A DNA stretch of 64,000 nucleotides from Sesamum alatum (taxonomy: Eukaryota; Streptophyta; Magnoliopsida; Lamiales; Pedaliaceae), in the NCBI GenBank assembly GCA_034509735.1, contig JACGWO010000010.1, positions 12,537,193 to 12,601,192 of the forward strand, written 5' to 3'. A model generated the notes under the pieces. It saw nothing but the letters and a program-made list of their open reading frames with translations. It had not been told where the DNA came from and did no database searches. How positions within the stretch are numbered: the stretch's first letter is position 1; each line of letters begins with the position of its first letter. This document shows, one piece after another, positions 12,876 to 24,991 of this stretch. The position numbers and the translations under genes are program-made.

Positions 12876-13685
12876 TATGTATTCTTTAAAATTGAATACT
12901 TTTATTTTGTGGATTGGAATGTTGATGTCTTTATTATAAGTATTTTTGCTTAAATGTATTGTCATATTTGAATTTATATATTTTTAAAGTTAACTTAAAT
13001 ATATTTTTATTATTGAATATAAATTGTGCAATTGTTGTTGCAATTGTCTTTGTGAACGAAAATAATTTTACAATAGATTGTCGTTGCAATTATCGTGGTA
13101 AAATTTTCAATGGATTGCCGTTGCAATTGTCGTTGTAAATGAAAATTATTTTGCAACGAATTTTAGTAAATTATGTCGTTGTAAATTTTGCAACGTAATG
13201 TCGTTGCAAAAAAATATTGCAATATAGCAACGACTAATTTCATTGCAAATGTCGTTGTAAATAAAATGATTTTGCAACGAATTATAGCTAAATTTTTCAT
13301 AGCAAAATTTGCAACGGAATGACGTTGCAAATATTCTGTTGCAATATTGCAACGACATTTCGTTGCAAATGCAGTTGCAAATAAAATCTGATTTTGCAAC
13401 GAATTGTCATCAACTTTGCCACGTATATACCATCACAAAGTCGTTGCAAAATATAAAAAGTCAACTTTTTAAATAACGAATCCGTGGCAATATTTTGCAA
13501 CGACCAAAAAATTCGTTGCTATATAGCAGTGGTACCTATAGCAACGGAAAATTTTCCATTGCAAAAGTCCGTGGCAAATCTGTTTTGCAACGAATTTTTC
13601 ATAAAATTCGTTGCTATAGGTCTATTTTTTTGTAGTGCAGGATCAAAAATGTCATCTCCTAAATTATAGGACAAAAAATTACAAT

Positions 13686-14172
13686 TTTTCACTAATTATT
13701 ACTAGTGAAAAATTTTACACAAACATTGTCACCGTTAATTAAAAGTAAGTCAAATATATGAAAACCACAATATCATTTTTCATCTACTTACCTAATCGAT
13801 CTGAAAAACAATTAAATCGTGATCGGTCTGCAAAATAATTCTCCGACATATTATTTAATTTTCACTAGACAACAAATAAAACCTAACTCCACATATTACA
13901 TATATATAGATAATAACAAAGATTTAAAAAAAAAAAGAAAAAGAAAAAAAACCCTGAAATTTCAAAATGTAGGAATATTACTTGATTTACCTTTCTATCA
14001 CCACAGTCGTTGGATTACCCTTAACAGAAACCACACTACTCTGAATGGCAAAACATCCATGATAGCGATCCATGTTCTTGTCACATCTCATGTCTTGAAA
14101 ACCCGTGATAATTACAGCTCCTCCAAAAACGGGGCCCATTCAAAAAGGATCCGAACAGCAAAAGGAATTCAT
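13686..14172. other. 3' flank of the bHLH gene; no other gene seen
   Basis: AT-rich sequence with an A-rich tract near 13925-13955. The part next to 14172 probably includes the bHLH 3' untranslated region (minus strand). I could not fix a polyadenylation site, and the plus-strand reading frame here has no recognisable motifs. Confidence 0.4.
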
Positions 14173-15676
14173 TCACAAGTGATAGTAACGGGGCCGTTTG
14201 TTCCCCGGCAAACCCTGGCCCGAACCCGCCAACGAAGTGGACTTCTCCATGACCACTTTCTTCAGTTCCCTCCTCAGTCTCCCCATACCCGCATCGCTTT
14301 CACCTGTCAGCAGTTTTACCCACAGAACGCTCTTTGTTCTTCCCCCGACTGTCGACATTTCTACTCTCACCACCTTCGCCTCTGCGGATTTCAGGGCCTG
14401 TATCAGCTCCGGTATCATCTCGGGCCGGTCGTCGCAGGAGAATGAAGCCCTGATCAGGCCCGAATTCTCGCACTGGCTGACGTTGAGATCGTCTGTTTCA
14501 CTGGGGAACATCACTGTCAACGACGTTGTGCTGCTCCAACTCAGCTCGCCGTTTGTTTCCACGTCGACTGCCGTCAACTCTGATGTTGTTTGCTTCAACT
14601 CTTTCACTAGCCGGACAGTCTCTCCTAGTAACGAAGCCTTGTCTGTCTGAAAGGACAAGAGAAAAAAAAAAAAAAACATAGTGAATTAATGATAATGAAC
14701 ATAGACAAGAATTTTACATTAAAAAAAAAAGACATAGCCAAGAACTTGAATACTAATACTTATTCGATGAATTAATTATTAATTACTTATGAACGGGGCT
14801 GGAAATAGTTTAACCTATGTTAACAAATTTAATTAAATTCTTGAAACTAAATAATTCGAGCGAAAAATGTGATATTTTAGGAAAATGTTGGAGTTTAATT
14901 TCATATATATCTTTCATAATAATAACAATTTCAAAAAAAAATCTAAAATATTTTGGAGATAAGAAAGTTTAATTCCCTATTTATTTTTCCTATTATGCTA
15001 AGGCAAAAATAATTATAAGATATTAATACATTATATACTAATGAATTAACTAGTTTTTCTCCAAAAAAATTTATTCTTTAATTCATACATATATATAAGT
15101 AATTTGGTAGTTAATATACTTTATATTGACAATTCTCTTACATAAATGCAATATATTTTTTATAAATATATTTCCAAACTACTCGTGAATCTTTTTATTA
15201 ATTTCCGAATCCAAATCTCTTAATTACAATATACTATTAGTCTATGTTTTCTATTTAATTAATAATTCGATAATACGTGCGAAAAATTAGACACTTTTTA
15301 TTTATCCCTGCACACAAAAATGAAATAATAATTGGTTAATTCTGAGATATTCTTCAATTAAATTAAAAAATTAAATAAAATTCAAAATCTTTTTTTTTAA
15401 AAAAAAAATTATATATTAATTCCGTACCTTGATTGTATTTGGAAGAATGGATTTGAGGGTGGCGATGTGGGCGTTGATGCGCTTTCTCCGTCGCCTTTCG
15501 GCCTCCTTGTGGCTGTTGCTGGCTGCAGCTGCTTTAGCCTCAGCCATTAATGACGGGCTTATAAGGTTTGGATTCTGATCAGTATCCGTTTGTGATGAAC
15601 TCAACATTCCCTGAAGAATGGCGTAAGAGTCTGAACAGCTCCCCACTTCGTACAAACTTTGATTAATAGAAAACAT
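14173..15676 (-). CDS. bHLH transcription factor, bHLH106/107-like, two exons
   Basis: Nuclear DNA-binding regulator of the plant bHLH family. Exon 1 is 15676-15428 (83 codons), the intron is 15427-14647 (GT..AG, 781 bp), and exon 2 is 14646-14173, giving 240 residues with the phase kept at the junction (...NTIK|TDKAS...). The basic region at residues 55-67 (HKEAERRRRKRIN) has the His56-Glu60-Arg64 triad that reads E-box/G-box CANNTG sites. Helix-loop-helix residues span about 67-105, and the intron falls in the loop, as is usual in this subfamily. Residues about 145-205 form an ACT-like C-terminal domain with 'GGRTKSVLWV', similar to what I recall of Arabidopsis bHLH106/107. This start was chosen because upstream in-frame codons read through simple repeats (CACCCC, TATA). 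No frameshifts are visible; it looks intact and is the only clear host gene. The target genes cannot be told from sequence. Confidence 0.9.
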
Positions 15677-15841
15677 CTTAATATTGCTTTTCACTTTGCT
15701 TTTTGACTGGGAAAAAAACACCAATGAAAGATCAAATTGTGATGGGAGAAAGTCAAAGAAAACGCATACACAACTCGCATTCACACACACCAAATCATCA
15801 CTAAGAAGAAACCACCCACATAGAAATAGATGCATATATAT

Positions 15842-15866
15842 GGGGTGGGGTGGGGTGGGGTGGGGG
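15842..15866 (+). promoter_or_regulatory. Five-tract G-quadruplex motif in the bHLH 5' leader
   Basis: TGGGG repeated four times and then TGGGGG: five runs of at least four G with single-T loops, on the strand opposite the bHLH mRNA. The transcript would carry the C-rich complement about 165-190 nt before the start codon. The pattern fits a very stable parallel G-quadruplex on the template strand. Confidence 0.6.
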
Positions 15867-15918
15867 TTCTTGATTTGTATGGGAAGTTTGTATATGTAGA
15901 GACTTAGAGACAGATGCA

Positions 15919-15933
15919 TATATATATATATAC
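15919..15933 (-). promoter_or_regulatory. Likely TATA box of the bHLH gene
   Basis: Alternating TATATATATATATA about 245 bp upstream of the bHLH ATG, read on the minus strand. It is the strongest TATA-like element between the gene and the upstream MITE. The position is plausible, but the repeat is low complexity, so the call is tentative. Confidence 0.4.
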
Positions 15934-15943
15934 ACACTAGTAG

Positions 15944-16275
15944 GACAATTGCTTTTTACGTCTTACAAGTTAGTTCTTTTACGATTTTAATCTCATTATT
16001 TTTCAACTCACTACATTGCATCCCATAATTTCAAAAAATTATAATTTTAGTCCCAAACATTATTTTCATTACATTTTTTATGGAAACCGCACGTGCATGG
16101 CTATTTCTAAATGGGAATTACGGCTGTTTTTATCAGAAATTTAATAGAAATAAGGCTTGGGATTAAAATTGTAATTATTTTTTGGAGTTATTGAATGCGA
16201 TGTGGTGAGTTAGAAAATAATGGAGTCAAAGTTATAAATAGAATAACTTGTGCGGTGAAAATGCAATTATTACAC
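15944..16275. mobile_element. MITE in the bHLH promoter
   Basis: Imperfect long inverted repeats: the left arm 'ACAATTGCtTTTTACGTC...TTAGTTC..TTACGATTTTAATCTC' matches the reverse complement of the right arm '...AACTTTGACTCCATTATTTTCTAACTCACCACATCGCATTC'. It is flanked by near-identical ACACTAGTAG (15934-15943) and ACACTAGTGG (16276-16285), a Mutator-like target duplication of about 9-10 bp. The element at 34391-34698 has the same style. It sits immediately upstream of the likely TATA box of the bHLH gene. Confidence 0.65.
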
Positions 16276-16289
16276 ACACTAGTGGTACA

Positions 16290-17170
16290 TGGAATATTCG
16301 ATGCATGTGTAAAAATATTTAAAGTTAATAGATACTTTTTTTTTTGAATTTTTATTTTAATATATGTAATTTATTTTTGTATAAATAAAAAGAAAACAAA
16401 TATAATTCTTGAACTATAATAGAAAAAAAAACTTAATAAACAAGAAAAAGGTAATATTGAGTTTGAGATAAAAATTAACAAAACAAAAGAGAAAAATATT
16501 AAAAAATTCGGAACGAAAGTGAGGAAAAAAAATTAAAATATTAAATTAAAAAAAATGACAGATTAGAGACACCCAACTCGTACTGCTAAATTAGTAAAAG
16601 AGTATAGATATTGAGTATGAGGAATTTGAGGAACCTGTTTGAGATTTCTGTGTGAAGAGCAGAAAATATTATTTCAACTTTTGTATGTGAAGGAAATTGA
16701 AAAGAGGGTTTGATTTCTCATATGTTTGAAGTTTCAAAGTTGTGTTGTCGGATGAGCAAATGAGGTCTTGGGCTGTATCTGCTTTTATAGTGAGGGCGAA
16801 TTACTTTGTTGTTGTTTTTCTTAATATTTTTGTTTGTTTGCACAAAAGTCTTGATTTTTAATAAGTGAATGATAATTTCTATGAGATTGATGAAAAAGAA
16901 TTAATTATAATTCTAGGAGAAATTAAATATAGAATCTATTCTCTATCCTCTATCTTTACTCTATATATTAAAAACACTTTGATATATCATTTTTGTCGTT
17001 TTTTTTTTACATTATCTTATTAATTAATTTTTTTATTTCTCTTTTTGACTTTCAATTTCTCTCTTTTAAATTTTCACGTATCTTTGTCTCCTCTGAATGA
17101 CTTGTTATAACTTTGTTTCTCTCTTTTTTTTTTTTCCATATTTTCTTATTTATTCAATTGACAAAGTATA
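16290..17170. other. AT-rich upstream region; no gene seen
   Basis: Mostly A- or T-rich sequence with no long reading frame. A stretch near 16940-17000 (CTCTATATATTAAAAACACTTT) resembles a plant Helitron 5' end, but no matching hairpin-CTRR 3' end was found. Confidence 0.35.
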
Positions 17171-17179
17171 TATTCTTTA

Positions 17180-18070
17180 GGCAAAATTATTTTTTTAGTC
17201 TGTTAAGTATGTTTAATATTAATTTTAGCCCAGTAATTATGCTCATTTTTTTAAGTTTAGTAACTTGTAAAATTGATGAAATTTGGTATGAATTAGGGTT
17301 TTTTACTCAATTTTCTGGCGATATTTTGAAAATTAGCCGAAAAATTGCACACGTGGCAACTATTTGTTTAATTTTCAGCAACTTATACATGTTTACATCC
17401 ACATGTAATGATACATGGCCATTAATGCTGGACATTATTTAAAATATCATAATTCCAAAATAAATATATAAATATTAATTGATTATAAAAAAATATATTT
17501 TATTAATTAATTTGAATAATTATTTAGTTGAATGTATTTTATTAATTATTTTTTTTTAATTTTCTTTCAATGATATTTAATTAAACTAATTAAAATATAT
17601 AAAAAAATAATTTCTCCAAGGACAACGACGCCGTCGGGCCCCACAGAGGAGGGCGCGGTGTCATGCCCTCCTCAGCTCTGGGCGACACCGACGATACCCT
17701 CAACGCCGTCGCCCCCTTATGCGGGGGTGTCAGGGGGTGGGGAGGAGGGTCAGCGGTCAGAAAGGGGAGGATGGGGGGTTAATTTTGTTTTAAATAATAA
17801 TTTTATTTTTGTAAATTATAAATATATATATATAATAATTAAAATTAAAATTCACCTCATTTCAATTGCCACGATAGGCTTAAAGATTCTCAAAATATGT
17901 TCAGTTGGCATGCCATATAATATTTTCGGCCAAGAAAGCAAAAAATCGATCAATGGGGGACTAAATCTCATCAATTTTACAAGTTACTGGACTTAGAAAA
18001 AAATGGACATAGTTACCGGACTAAAATTAATGTTAGGCATACTTAGCGGACTAAAAAAATAATTTTTCCC
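17180..18070. mobile_element. MULE-type MITE with long inverted repeats and a GC-rich insert (891 bp)
   Basis: The left arm GGCAAAATTATTTTTTTAGT.. (17180 to about 17290) matches the reverse complement of the right end ..ACTAAAAAAATAATTTTTCC (about 17950-18070), including shared 'AACTTGTAAAATTGATGA'. ATTCTTTA flanks both sides (17172-17179 and 18071-18078), an 8-bp target duplication. The core at 17618-17785 is strongly GC-rich (GACGCCGTCGGGCCCC, GGGGGTGTCAGGGGG) in otherwise AT-rich DNA, as if a foreign fragment was captured. No transposase is present. Confidence 0.75.
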
Positions 18071-18512
18071 ATTCTTTACAAATAAATAGTAACTAACTTT
18101 AAAAAAAATTAATTAATTATGCATATGCATTTGAATGTATCAAACATACTACTGTATATAGATAATTCACTGATCCTTCTTCTATTGTTTGAGAATTTGT
18201 TGTAGATATTGTGGTTTGAATTATGTGTTTTCTGTTACCATTGTTGCACCTCATAATAAAAAGAAAACATTAATATTAGTGGCAAAAAATTTGATAATAA
18301 TATCAAATTTTTCATCAATGGTAGTTATTTAATGATAAAGAAAAATTATTGTGCCACAGTATATATAGTTTTCAAAAATTTAAGAGGATAAGATTTTTCT
18401 CTTATAAGTTGTCACTATTGAAAAATTAGTGATATATATAGGGACATTATAGTGACAATTATATATATTTGTTGTCACACTATATATATATAATTACTAA
18501 TTGTTTTATATT
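18071..18512. other. No gene seen; AT-rich
   Basis: AT-rich sequence with several short ATATAT runs. Motifs like 'TAGTGACAA..TATATATA' recur here and again near 29595-29650, so this may be part of an older element split by the MULE at 18523. I could not define its ends. Confidence 0.3.
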
Positions 18513-19869
18513 TATATATAGTCGGCAATTTACAATTTAACTACCTGTGATATAGAAAATAGACAAAAGAAATCCTTGTGAAAATAAAAACATCAATTTA
18601 CCCCCCTCAATTTTTAAAAATATGCAAAATACCTCCTTCGTGCCAGTGGTGTGCTACACACACTTGGTGTGCGATTTTGCTTCACTTTTTGCAGTAAAAA
18701 TAACTTTTATACCCTTGATTATAAACCATTAGATCATCTTTTTTATATTTATCAACGGTTCAAATTTAAAAAAAAAATCAATGGTCTACATCTTTTTTTT
18801 ATTTAGATCAACGGTCTATAGTTGATATACAAATCAATGGCTTATATCCATTTGAGTTAGATCAATGACTCAAACTTTTACAAGTTATAAAAATAAATTT
18901 GTATAATATAAAACTAAATCTATACAATCAATAAATATATAACTATACATATACATACATAGATATACATGTATCACTATAAAAAGATGCGGGAATAGAA
19001 ACGGATACAGACGACCGTTCCAAACACCGTTCCTAATAGGAACGGTATGTGGAACTGTTGTGGAACGGGAAGCCGTCTATGACGTCACTATCGTGGTAAT
19101 TGTAATACAAATTAATAGGAACGTCACTATCGAGTGCCTACATATGTGAGCCAATTTGTACACTTGTAACCGTTCCTAAAAGGAACCTGATATATTTTGG
19201 ACTTTAATTTGGAACACATGTGTGAAATTTGCAACGGATCGTCGACCGGGAACACTTACTGTTGCTATATGGGTTCCAATGGCCGGGTCTATTTGGACCG
19301 GTGGGCTGGTCGTTCCAACATGTAGTTCTACATAAGACCCTTTTACGCCATGGCAAAATGTAATGCAATTATCGTTCCAAATTGTGGGTATATAGTAAGT
19401 GCAATACTGTTCTTCCCAATTGTACTCCAATTAGGAACGGTCTTGTTGCGTGTGCCTCATACCGTTCCTAATATACCTTAACGGCTATATACAACGATAA
19501 TACCGTTCCTGTCACGCCTCCTGCGATCGTTCCTAAAACTGGAACAACGGCTATATTTAAATGGCTAGTTTTGTGTTCCAAATAATATTTCAATGCCCAT
19601 TCCAATATTTTCTATATATATGTCCCTCTTCTTTGTCATTGTTCTTATAATTACTCTCCAACTCATTTTGTTGTAACTTCCCCCCTTGATTCTTTATACG
19701 AAAAATCGAACATATCAATTACCGAGTGCGAATTTTATATTGATATTGATATTGATAGGTGTTTTGCTCAGGTAAGTATGAAAAATTCTATTATTTTTGT
19801 ATATATATATATATAATATACTCTCGTCATTTAATTGCATACTGTTGTGAATTATACATAGGACCAATC

Positions 19870-22800
19870 ATGTTAAGACAGTTGAGAAAATGGATGTATG
19901 ATCCAGACGTCCTGGGTGTGACGCCGGAGTTTGAGGACGGTGTTACAACATTTTAGAATGGGCCCAGTCTCAACGTGCATATATGGACGGGGACAAGATT
20001 AAGTGTCCCTACCGGAAGTGCAAAAATGAACGATTCAAAACACCAGATGAGGTAAATTTTATTTGTGTATGAAAGGGTTTATGCCAGAGTATTACAATTG
20101 GACTTCGCATGGTGAGGAGAGGGTTCAAGAATATGTTGAAGCATTGACAGCGCTCCTTGTGCAGCAGCAACAAACGCCACTCGTTCAGGAGGAGGGTAGT
20201 TCGCATTGGAGTGATGCGGCTCAGATGGATTGGGTACAGAGGATGATATTCGATGCTGCCGGGCCGTCATTTGGTCTTCGTACAACCAGGAGGGACCGAC
20301 TGATGATGTTATTCGGTATTGTCCATCTGATGTGGGTCCTAGTTCATATTACGATTCGGGGCCCTATGATTATGTGTCTGGCTTGTCAGATCGTTTTTTT
20401 GATGTAGTTCATGCTGCGGACCAACCATTGTGGAACGGCTGCACCACCTCTCAGTTGGCGTCAATTGCCTCTTTGGTGAATATCAAGGCCGAAGGGGGTT
20501 TTTTCGAACATACATATGATCGGTTATGCCAGTGGGCTGATACTGTAACGCCCCGCGATCACACTTTCCCCGGCGATTATTACAATACTAAGAAATTGAT
20601 AAGAGAATTGGGTTTACCAGTTCAGAAGATTGATGCTTGCAAAAACGGTTGCATGTTGTACTAGAAGGACGATATTGATTTGGAATATTGCAAGTTCTGT
20701 GCAGATGCTAGGTACAAGCCCACCAGGGACAGAAATCCTAAACGCAAGAAGTCCCTGTATGCTATTCTTAGGTATGTACCGATTATCCCTCGGCTGCAGA
20801 GGTTGTATGCGTCAGAGGCCACAACAGAGCATTTGACTTGGCATGTGATCCATCAGACGGAGGAAGGATCCATGTGTCATCTGTCCGATGCAGAGGCTTG
20901 GAAGCATTTTGACCGGACGTATAGGAATGTTAGACTTGGGTTGTGCACGGATGGGTTTACACCACACGGCTAGTATGGTAAAACTTACTCATGTTGGCCC
21001 ATGATACTTACACCGTACAATCTCCCACTGGGAATGTGCATGAAGTCTGAATATATGTTCCAAATGATGGTGATCTCTAGCCCATCGAATCCCAAACATC
21101 TTATCGATGTCTACTTGGAGCCGTTGATCGAGGAGTTGCAGAATTTATGGCATAGGGGTGTACGTACGCACGATACTGCGACAAACCATGCATTCATGAT
21201 GCATGCCACATTGATGTGGACAGTGAACGACCTTCCTGCTTATGGGATGGCGTCTGGATGGAGTACCGCCGGTGTTATGGGGTGTCCAGTTTGTATGGAG
21301 GACACACGGGCATTCTATTCACAGCACGATTGGAAGGCATACTATTGTGACTGCCACAGGCAATTCCTACCACCGGTTCATCCTTATCGCAGGAACAAGA
21401 AAGCCTTCACTAAAAATTGAATGGAGAGGAAGGTTGCACGTCCGAGGCTGACTGGAGAACAGATCTGAACCCGTGTCAATGCGTTTAGTGTGGCTGTCGA
21501 ACAACCGTTGAGTGAACCGGAAGGCTACGGTGTCGACCATAAGTTGACGAAGAAAAGCATATTCTGGGAGCTTGAATACTGAGGGGCGCATCTAATACGA
21601 CACAATCTTGATATCATGCATATTGAGAAGAATGTGTTCGATAATATATTCAATACTGTGATGGACATCAAGGGGGAAACGAAGGATAATCTGAATGCAT
21701 GGAAGGATTTGAAGATCATATGTAATCGGCCCGGAGCTTGAGGTGGATGAAAGAAGACTGAACGTGATGCCCAAGGCGGTATATACACTGACGAAGGAGT
21801 AAAAGAAGAAGATATATGAGTGAATTCATTGTCTTAGGTTTCCTGATGGGTATGCCTCTAACTTGGCCCGTTGCGTCGACCTGAAGGAGTTGAGGATGCA
21901 CGGCATGAAGAGCCATGATTGTAATGTATTCATGCATAAATTGATTCCGGTTCCCTTCCGTGAAATGCTTCTAGAGCACGTGTGGGGGGCCTTGACGGAA
22001 GTGAGCCTTCTATTCCAGATCTTATGCTCAACTACACTAGATGTGGCCAAGGTAAAAAAATTGAAAGATAGTGTAGCCGTCATCCTGTGCAACCACGAGA
22101 AAATTTTTCCTCCTTTTTTCGACTCAATGGAGCATCTAATTGTTCACCTTCCATATGAAGCGCGCATTGGGGGGCCCGTGCAATATAGATGGATGTGCCC
22201 ATTTGGAAGGTAATTAAATAAATACTGTTAAATATATATTTATTATTTGCATTTTAATAAATAGTCGTATGAATAGATTCCTACGCAATTTGAAGAAAAA
22301 GGTGAAAAACAAAGCACACGTCGAGGCGTTAATTGTAGAGGCTTATATTGTCGAAGAAATCGGGCTTTTCTCCTCTCACTACTTCGAACCGCACATTCTC
22401 TGCAAGCGAAACAGACCCGGTCGGAACGGTGATCTCACGAGCAACGACGATCGAATAGTTCGGTCCATTTTCAATTACCCTGGCCGAGCAAGTGGAGCAT
22501 CGAAGAAGAGATGGCTGAGCGGTGAGGAACTTCATGCTATCGAGACATACGTCTTGTGTAATTGTGAAGTAGTTGCACCGTACTATGAGTAAGTATCTTA
22601 TACAAACATAATTATCTCATATGAATCATTTCAATTTCAATTACATGTATATTTATAACTATTTGTTTTACTATAACAGGTCATTCTTGAATGAACTGTT
22701 CGAGCAACACAATTCGGAGGATCCGATAATTGATCAACTAGTGGTGACACAATTCAAGGATTGGTTCAAGGCTTGTGTAAGTATCATCGATTTCTTGTAA

Positions 22801-23576
22801 ATGCGATATGCTCATTAATTTGTAATAAATTATTTCAATAGATATATATATATATATATATATATGATTAATTGCAGGTGAAACTCGAATTGAATCACAC
22901 AAACGACGAATTATTGAAGTTGCATTATTGGGGGCCAAGAGCAGAAGTGACGACATACCCGTCTTACTTCGTCAATGGCTTCAATTTCCACACTGAACGT
23001 CACAATGTCGGGAAGTCAACAATGAATTGTGGTGTTTGTGTCAAAAGCTCATCATATACAGACACGGATTCTGACTTCTATGGAATTTTGGAAGAGATAA
23101 TTCAGCTGGATTACCCACTAATTCCAAACATGCACATTGTACTGTTCAATTGTCATTGGGTCGATCCGGTTAGAGGCATGAAGATACACCCTCGTTATCA
23201 CATCGTTGATGTCAATTTCAAAAAGCTCTACCAAAAGAATGAACCATTCATATTGGCACAACAAGCAGTACAAGTCTACTACGCGGATTACCCGAGCATG
23301 AAGAGGGACAAAGTCGACTGGAAAGCTGTTTGCAAAATCAAGGCTCGAAGAGTAATCGATGGCTCGCGATGGACCGAGGTCGCCTATCAGATGGATGAAG
23401 TCGTACCTAATCCAGATGTTGTAATAGATAACCAAACCTTTGAACTGCATGACCCAACGGGAATACAATTGGTCGTTGATCATGGAGCAGGACCACCGCG
23501 CTCGTCAGATAGTGAATCCGAAGATGAAGATGAAGATAGCTTTGACGAGGCTGAGTTCGATGAAGACACTTATTGA
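19870..23576 (+). pseudogene. CACTA tnp2-type transposase, decayed, multi-exon
   Basis: The transposase of the CACTA element. Domain order: Transpos_assoc (MLRQLRKWMYDPD start, Cys motif C-P-Y-R-K-C-K, about 19870-20130); tnp2 core (about 20400-21800, with 'NxKLIRELGLPVQKIDACKN', 'TYSCWPMILTPYNLP', 'MGCPVCMEDT', 'MHIEKNVFDN'); DUF4218 (about 21840-22210); then exons after introns starting at about 22211, 22590 and 22777, with a DUF4216 domain (about 23090-23340) and an acidic tail (SESEDEDEDS, about 23510-23570). Breaks: a 1-nt deletion and TAG near 19954, a frameshift near 20280-20300, TAG at 20662 and 20971, TGA at 21418, TGA near 21467, TGA at 21580, and TAA at 21800. From the third exon onward the frame is clean. 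Confidence 0.9.
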
Positions 23577-23639
23577 ATTTTCAAAAAAAATTCTGTAATT
23601 TTTTTATTAACCTTATTGTAAAAATTGTATTCGATAGAT

Positions 23640-24860
23640 GTATTTTGATTGTTTTAAGAATCAGAATAAATTTTAAAAATAGGAACGAATATTTTATTCT
23701 AACAACTATTCCTAATACAGGTACAACTATTTGAATAGGTGCCTAACAAAAAAAAATGAGGGAAATTTGAATTGTCCAAATTTTTCAGGACCGTTCCTAT
23801 ATAAGGTACAATTTTTCAAATATGGCTGCTAATTAAAAAAAATGAGGAAAATTTGAATTAGGAACGGTCCAAATTTATCATGACCGTTCCTATTTAAGGT
23901 ACAATTTTTCAAATATGGCAACTAATTAAAAAAATGAGGGAAATTTGAATTAGGAACGGTCGGTGAAAACTTACGATTGTTCCAAACTGAAGTCCAATGT
24001 TTCGTTTTGGCGCCCAATGAAAAATTGGTGGGAAAATCAACTCTTGGACCGGTTAATTTATATACGACCGTTCCAAATGTCAATAGGAACGGTAAATACG
24101 TGCGTGCATTAAAACGACATCGTTCTTTCCCTTAGGAACGGTATTGGGAACACCTTCTCTATTAGGTGACCGTTCCTAGTATTACAATTCTAACCAATTG
24201 GTCCGATATCTCAACATCCGTCAGCTGGATCGACACCATTTTTTAACACATACAAGATTATGGATATGAATTGATGTCCAACGGTCTGATTTTCAATCAG
24301 CAACCCGGTTTTAAGGATGCATCTGTTTTTCTTACGATGAATACTGACCGAATATGATATCTCGAGAACCGCACACCGAAATTTCACAAAACTACATATA
24401 ATGTATTATTTTGTATGGTACATCATATCTAACGGTTTGATTAGAATTTTGATGGTCTGATTATGCCGTGCAGTACACCAACATAAGATCCGAGTTACAT
24501 CTGTGAAATACTAACAAAACTAAAGATACAAATATACTTCATATTTTGAACGTGTGTGTATATTGCAGAAATTATTATGTAATTTGAAATTTTTGTAAAT
24601 ATCCAATTGTGTACCTTTATTCAATCATATGAGTGTCCGTAACGTATTTTTCTTAATTTATAGTTATTATCTAATAAGATAAAAAAAAAGTATTGCAATA
24701 CATATAGGAACGGGTGGACATGCAATTAGGAACGGTAGCATTGTTCATGTCCCAAAACGACATCGTTTCTTGCTTTAGGAACGGGGTTGGATACAAATTT
24801 TCTATTAAATTGACCGTTCCTATTACTGGGAACGGTTTGACATCACTAGTAAGTGACCGT
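23640..24860. repeat. Internal cluster of CACTA subterminal-type repeats
   Basis: Between the two CACTA genes there are many GGAACGG and CCGTTCC motifs in both orientations. They include a near-tandem unit of about 100 bp (ACCGTTCCTATxTAAGGTAC then AATTTTTCAAATATGGC, near 23800-23960). Such motifs are normally terminal, where the tnpA-type protein binds. The part from 24200 to 24680 is plainer AT-rich sequence. Confidence 0.65.
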
Positions 24861-24991
24861 TCCTATTTAGGTCAACATCAGTACAAGGTATCAAAACGAC
24901 ATCTTTTTACAGAGAATATGACGTCGTTTCCTACATTTGGAAACGACAGTAGGAATGGTTGGGTCAAAACATGACTGTTCCAAAATTCTAT

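Larger units (their letters stand above)
8922..13637 (+). mobile_element. CACTA element, GCAACGG-repeat family, internally decayed (4.7 kb)
   Basis: The left end is CACTACAAAAAAAACAGGG and the right end is CTATTTTTTTGTAGTG, both continuing into 'CTATAGCAACG' inverted repeats. Both flanks (8940-9640 and 13030-13620) are packed with short GCAACGG/GTTGCAA motifs in both orientations. Such subterminal arrays are the usual transposase-binding sites of CACTA elements. Inside are a Transpos_assoc piece, a DUF4218 piece and an acidic tail (9924-10901), a minisatellite (about 11590-12416) and a tnpA-like exon (about 12725-12870). The tnp2 catalytic core is missing, so it is non-autonomous. The 3-bp flanks are GAG and CAG, an imperfect duplication. 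The element at 31909-32978 is a shorter derivative of the same family. Confidence 0.85.
8590..13685. mobile_element. Palindromic MITE interrupted by a CACTA element
   Basis: The left arm (about 8595-8710) and the reverse complement of the right arm (about 8840-8915 plus 13638-13685) match: 'GCAATTT', 'AACTTTAAAATTTTGA', and 'TTTTTgATCCTG' on both sides. The right arm is split by the CACTA element at 8922-13637. Without the insertion the MITE is about 380 bp. The long imperfect inverted repeats suggest a non-autonomous Mutator-type element. The outer ends and target duplication are uncertain. Confidence 0.45.

Noticed and set aside
13819..14445. 208-codon plus-strand frame
   Set aside because: It combines an A-rich tract, 3' flank and antisense of bHLH exon 2. 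No recognisable domain.
14198..14650. 150-codon plus-strand frame
   Set aside because: It is antisense to bHLH exon 2 and has no motifs of its own; the minus-strand exon with conserved bHLH/ACT-like sequence explains the openness.
16940..17110. Helitron-like 5' end (CTCTATATATTAAAAACACTTT)
   Set aside because: No hairpin plus CTRR 3' end and no Rep/helicase sequence found nearby.
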